Positions 61,015 through 64,000 of a stretch of DNA of 64,000 nucleotides are shown here, piece by piece. Every line of letters starts with the position of its first letter. The first letter of the stretch is position 1. The position numbers and the translations under genes were made by a program. This stretch comes from Novosphingobium sp. (lineage in GTDB: Bacteria > Pseudomonadota > Alphaproteobacteria > Sphingomonadales > Sphingomonadaceae), in assembly GCA_016719755.1 (NCBI GenBank), contig JADJYM010000011.1, forward strand, positions 425,573 to 489,572, written 5' to 3'. Below the pieces are notes generated by a model. That model searched no databases. It was not told where the DNA came from and saw nothing but the letters and a program-made list of their open reading frames with translations.

Positions 61015-62739
61015 GGCGCACGAGCCGGAGGTTGAGGTTGCGTGGACTGCCGATGTGGCGATTGCCAACGGCAAGAACTTTCGCGTGCCGATGCCCGGAC
61101 GCGGGGTGCCGCGCGCCCAGGCGATGGAAGCGCGCGGCTTTGCCGACAGTTTCGCGCTGAAGCTGCGCCATCATGACGAGGCGCTGCACGCCCGCCACGC
61201 CCCCGCCGAACCCGCCGCGCGCGCCTGCTATGACGCGGTAGAGGCGGTGCGTTACGAAGCGCTGGGTTCCAACGCCTATGCCGGCATGCGCGACAATCTG
61301 GACGCCGCGCTGATGGTGCGGGATGGGCGCGGACCCGATCACCCGCGCCGCCAGCCCGGACGAAGTGCCGATGCAGGCCGCGCTGGCGCTGCTGCTGCGC
61401 GAACAGCTGACCGGCCAGCCGGTGCCCGAGCCGCGCGCGCCGGGGTCGACATGCTGCGCGGCTGGATCGAGAGAAGGCCGGCGACGATTTCGATGCGCTG
61501 GCCGGCTCGCTCGAGGACCAGCAGGCCTTCCAGAACCTGGCGCTGGACATGCTCCAGCACCTCGAACTGACCCGCACCGACCAGAGCCAGGAGCAGGAAG
61601 CACCGAGACGGCGAGGATCAGGACGGCGAGGACGAGGCCGAGGACCAGCCGCAGGACGGCGAATCGGCGAGGAGCAACCCCCCACCGAAGTCGCCGCCGA
61701 ACCCACCGAGGGCGAGGAGGACGGCGAGGGCGATCCAGAGCCCAGATCCAGGACGACGTCCGGCGAGGCCGAGGCCGGCGACGAGGGCGAGGAAGGCATG
61801 CTCCCCGTCCGCCCGAACCGCCCGTGGACCGACATTCCCGCCAACTTCGACTACAAGGCCTTCACCGAAAGCTTCGACGAAGTCGTCGCCGCCAGCGACC
61901 TGTGCGACGAGGACGAGCTGAACCGGCTGCGCGCCTATCTGGATGCGCAGCTCAAGGGCTTGCAGGGCGTCGTCACCAAGCTCGCCAACCGGCTGCAGCG
62001 CCGGCTGATGGCGCAGCAGAACCGCAGCTGGGATTTCGATCAGGAAGAAGGCCTGCTCGACGCCGCGCGGCTGGCCCGCGTGGTGATCTCGCCCGGCCAC
62101 TCGCTGTCCTACAAGATCGAGCGCGACGTCGAGTTCAAGGACACCATCGTCACCCTGCTGATCGACAATTCGGGATCGATGCGCGGGCGGCCGATCTCGA
62201 TCGCGGCGATCAGCGCCGACGTCATGGCGCGCACGCTGGAACGCTGCGGGGTCAAGACCGAGATCCTGGGCTTCACCACCCGCGCCTGGAAGGGCGGGCA
62301 GAGCCGCGAGGCCTGGCTGGCCGGCGGAAAGCCCGCGCATCCGGGCCGGCTCAACGACCTGCGCCACATCATCTACAAGAAGGCCGATGAACCCTATCGC
62401 CGGGCGCGCAAGAACCTGGGCCTGATGATGCGCGAAGGCCTGCTCAAGGAAAACATCGACGGCGAGGCGCTGCTCTGGGCGCACACCCGCCTGCTTGCCC
62501 GGCCCGAGGATCGCCGCATCCTGATGGTCATTTCCGATGGCGCGCCGGTCGACGATTCGACCCTCAGCGTGAACAGCGCGGGCTATCTCGAACTGCACTT
62601 GCGCCGGGTGATCGACTGGATCGAGAAGCAGAGCCCGGTCCAGCTGGTCGCCATCGGCATCGGCCACGACGTGACCCGCTATTACCGCCGCGCGGTGACG
62701 ATCATGGACGTCGAGCAGCTCGGCGGCACGATGATCGAG
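61015..62739 (+). pseudogene. cobT: Cobaltochelatase subunit CobT, broken at both ends and frameshifted
   Basis: CobT is the AAA-associated subunit of the aerobic cobalt chelatase for vitamin B12. The sequence enters mid-protein ([40 protein letters not shown]). Between about 61320 and 61765 at least seven single-base shifts move the reading frame, yet family residues are readable across frames: [47 protein letters not shown] and [20 protein letters not shown]. From 61766 it is clean: [38 protein letters not shown], the VWA metal-site motif LIDNSGSM and [18 protein letters not shown]. It breaks after GGTMIE, about ten residues short of the normal end. Confidence 0.88.
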
Positions 62740-62814
62740 GCGGTGGCGATATGGACCATGCCGAGGAAGCTGTTGGCCGGTTGGTCGTATAAAGGGAAAG
62801 CGATCGCTCGGTTG

Positions 62815-62953
62815 ATCGACCACGGTTTTCAGGCTCGATGGGCAGCAAGGCCTTTAGAATGCGCCATTCTGCCTCTGTCAGATCGCCTCGGCTCAAGCCT
62901 GCCTCCAAAAAGCAGCCTTGAATCAATCCTGCCGCGCCACGTCGATCGTCCAA
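62815..62953 (-). mobile_element. IS5-family transposase N-terminal fragment
   Basis: On the minus strand a short reading contains [20 protein letters not shown], the N-terminal signature of IS5-type transposases, which then diverges from the expected family sequence after RGR. Only about 45 codons are recognisable and there is no catalytic DDE part. The piece lies directly against the broken 3' end of cobT. No clear terminal repeats were found. Confidence 0.7.
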
Positions 62954-63014
62954 GCAGTATCCGGGTAGGAGCAGGTTCTTTGCGGTGGCCCGGTTGGATG
63001 ACTATAGAAGAACT

Positions 63015-63389
63015 ATGCGCATGTACCACACCATCCTCGCAGGAACTTACCTGATGGTGAGCGGGTGTAGTGCTGCCGACAAAGCCGGATATGCAAATCG
63101 AGCTACGCTCTCATGAGCCTCTGGAATTCATAGCAGCCCACATATCTCTCAAGATTGGGACGGGGTTTTCCCGCGCTTTTTTCCAGCCGATGCTTCTGAT
63201 AAACGCAAAGAGTTACGCACTTACAATGGCATCGCTGTGTCGATCTCTTCTGAAGGCAACCTCCGAACCATCCGGATTCTTGCTTCAACATCTCTTTCGG
63301 AAGAGCAGATCGCCTACGCACGCAAATGCGCCGCCTTTCCTAGTGGATTGATTCCAACGTTTGGTGCCTGCGACGGACAGCGGCGATGA
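63015..63389 (+). pseudogene. Small putative lipoprotein, internal stop, 3' end overlaps IS630
   Basis: A single frame reads [17 protein letters not shown], a lipobox-like Cys (SGC) and SAADKAGYANRATLS, then an in-frame TGA at 63114-63116. It continues open for another 90 codons (FPRFFPADASDKRKELRTYN, ISSEGNLRTIRILASTSLSE). The last 50 bases are the antisense of the transposase end, so the original gene was probably cut by the insertion. Base composition here is visibly lower in GC than the rest of the window. Family not recognised. Confidence 0.45.
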
Positions 63390-64000
63390 TTTCATCAGGA
63401 TCGGCTTTCCAGATGAACGGTTTGGGATCGCCATTATGTTCGCATATAAAGCGATTGATAGCGGCCTGCGGATCGACGACCAGATGGAACACGCCATTTT
63501 TCAGACGCCTGGGTCAGCAGCGAAGAACCCCTCGACGGCATTGAGCCCTGCCAGGCAGGACGTCGGGGACAAAGTGGAAGGTCCTCGTGGATGCCTGGCC
63601 AGCCATGCTCTGACTTTTGGCTGCCCAACTGGTTGGCGTAGTTGTCAAGATGACGTGGATTGCCTTGTCCATGGGCATCTCGGCCTCGATGGCATTGAAA
63701 GCGGATGAACTCCTGATGCCGGTGGCGCTGCATGTTGCGGCCGATCACCGATCCGTCGAGAATATGAAGGCGCGACAAACAGGTTCGTGGTCACGTTGCG
63801 CCCCTTGCCAGTCGTGGGTCATTGTTGCGCCGCCAGTAGCTAGCAGGAGACCGGGCTGGGTGCGGTCGAGCGCCTGGATCTGGCTCTTCTCGTCGACCCG
63901 ACAGCGCGTAGCGTGGGCCGGCGGCGAGACGCAAAGCTACGACAACATCGTGCAGCTTCGGCAAATGCTGCTTAGTCGTTGGACAGTTTGAAGCTGCGCC
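63340..64000 (-). mobile_element. IS630-family transposase, C-terminal half, degenerate
   Basis: Read on the minus strand from the window end, pieces of an IS630 transposase appear in all three frames: SFKLSND, then VDEKSQIQALDRTQPG with the first catalytic Asp, MTHDWQGA, LDGSVIGRNMQRHRHQEFIR, LDNYANQ with the second Asp, LNAVEGFF with the catalytic Glu, and the clean end RRLKNGVFHLVVDPQAAINR leading to a TAG at 63340-63342. Several frameshifts and a stop lie between them, so no full protein can be made. The N-terminal part lies beyond the window. Confidence 0.82.

Overview
The window is about 64 kb of GC-rich chromosome from an alphaproteobacterium, most likely a sphingomonad (Novosphingobium/Sphingopyxis/Erythrobacter-like; inferred from remembered protein families, not a database search). 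Pointers are the ChvG/ChvI two-component pair divergent from pckA, a CcrM-type GANTC methyltransferase, a tiny aa3-oxidase subunit IV gene next to a three-gene proton-translocating transhydrogenase, and a dispersed perfect palindrome of the kind common between sphingomonad genes. No tRNA, rRNA, CRISPR array or prophage was recognised.

Layout. 0-5.3 kb: chvG (cut by the window edge) and chvI on the minus strand, pckA on the plus strand, a terminator, then a DUF885 lipoprotein. 5.4-12 kb: small DUF937 and membrane proteins, an alpha/beta hydrolase, two tandem cysteine desulfurases overlapping a [2Fe-2S] ferredoxin, and parC. 12-16 kb: a minus-strand run of cca, Nudix, DUF1285 and GNAT genes plus a sugar-dehydrogenase lipoprotein, divergent from rnhB. 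16.5-19 kb: ccrM behind a dense GANTC cluster, then folP. 19-27 kb: a DUF3999/DUF2339 pair, a zinc-ribbon membrane protein, an SDR enzyme and an NtrC-like regulator whose sigma-54 contact motif is altered. 27-30 kb: subunit IV and pntAA/pntAB/pntB, broken by a long G tract. 30-36.4 kb: a beta-helix/diheme cytochrome/hydrolase cassette, a racemase-like protein, a dGTPase-like protein and an NAD(P)-binding protein. 36.4-41.2 kb: a tandem glycine riboswitch and gcvT-gcvH-gcvPA-gcvPB. 41-48 kb: small membrane and lipoprotein genes, two EamA exporters flanking cpaF, and a DUF6265/PhzF/nitronate monooxygenase run. 48-53 kb: the F1 ATP synthase operon atpHAGDC. 53-60.4 kb: dienelactone hydrolase, Ada, CPBP protease, GST, ferritin-like protein, priA and DUF4197.

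The last 3.6 kb differ from the rest. The transaldolase gene stops short and runs directly into a cobT that lacks its start, carries many small indels and loses its last codons. After it come an IS5-type fragment, a small lipoprotein reading frame with an internal stop, and a decayed IS630 transposase running off the window. Together with two long G runs and single indels in atpA and the CPBP gene, this means either local decay around insertion sequences or poor consensus sequence. Both readings are kept open below.

Functionally this is mostly housekeeping: gluconeogenesis under ChvGI, Fe-S assembly, DNA topology, repair and methylation, folate and glycine one-carbon metabolism, and energy coupling by transhydrogenase and ATP synthase.
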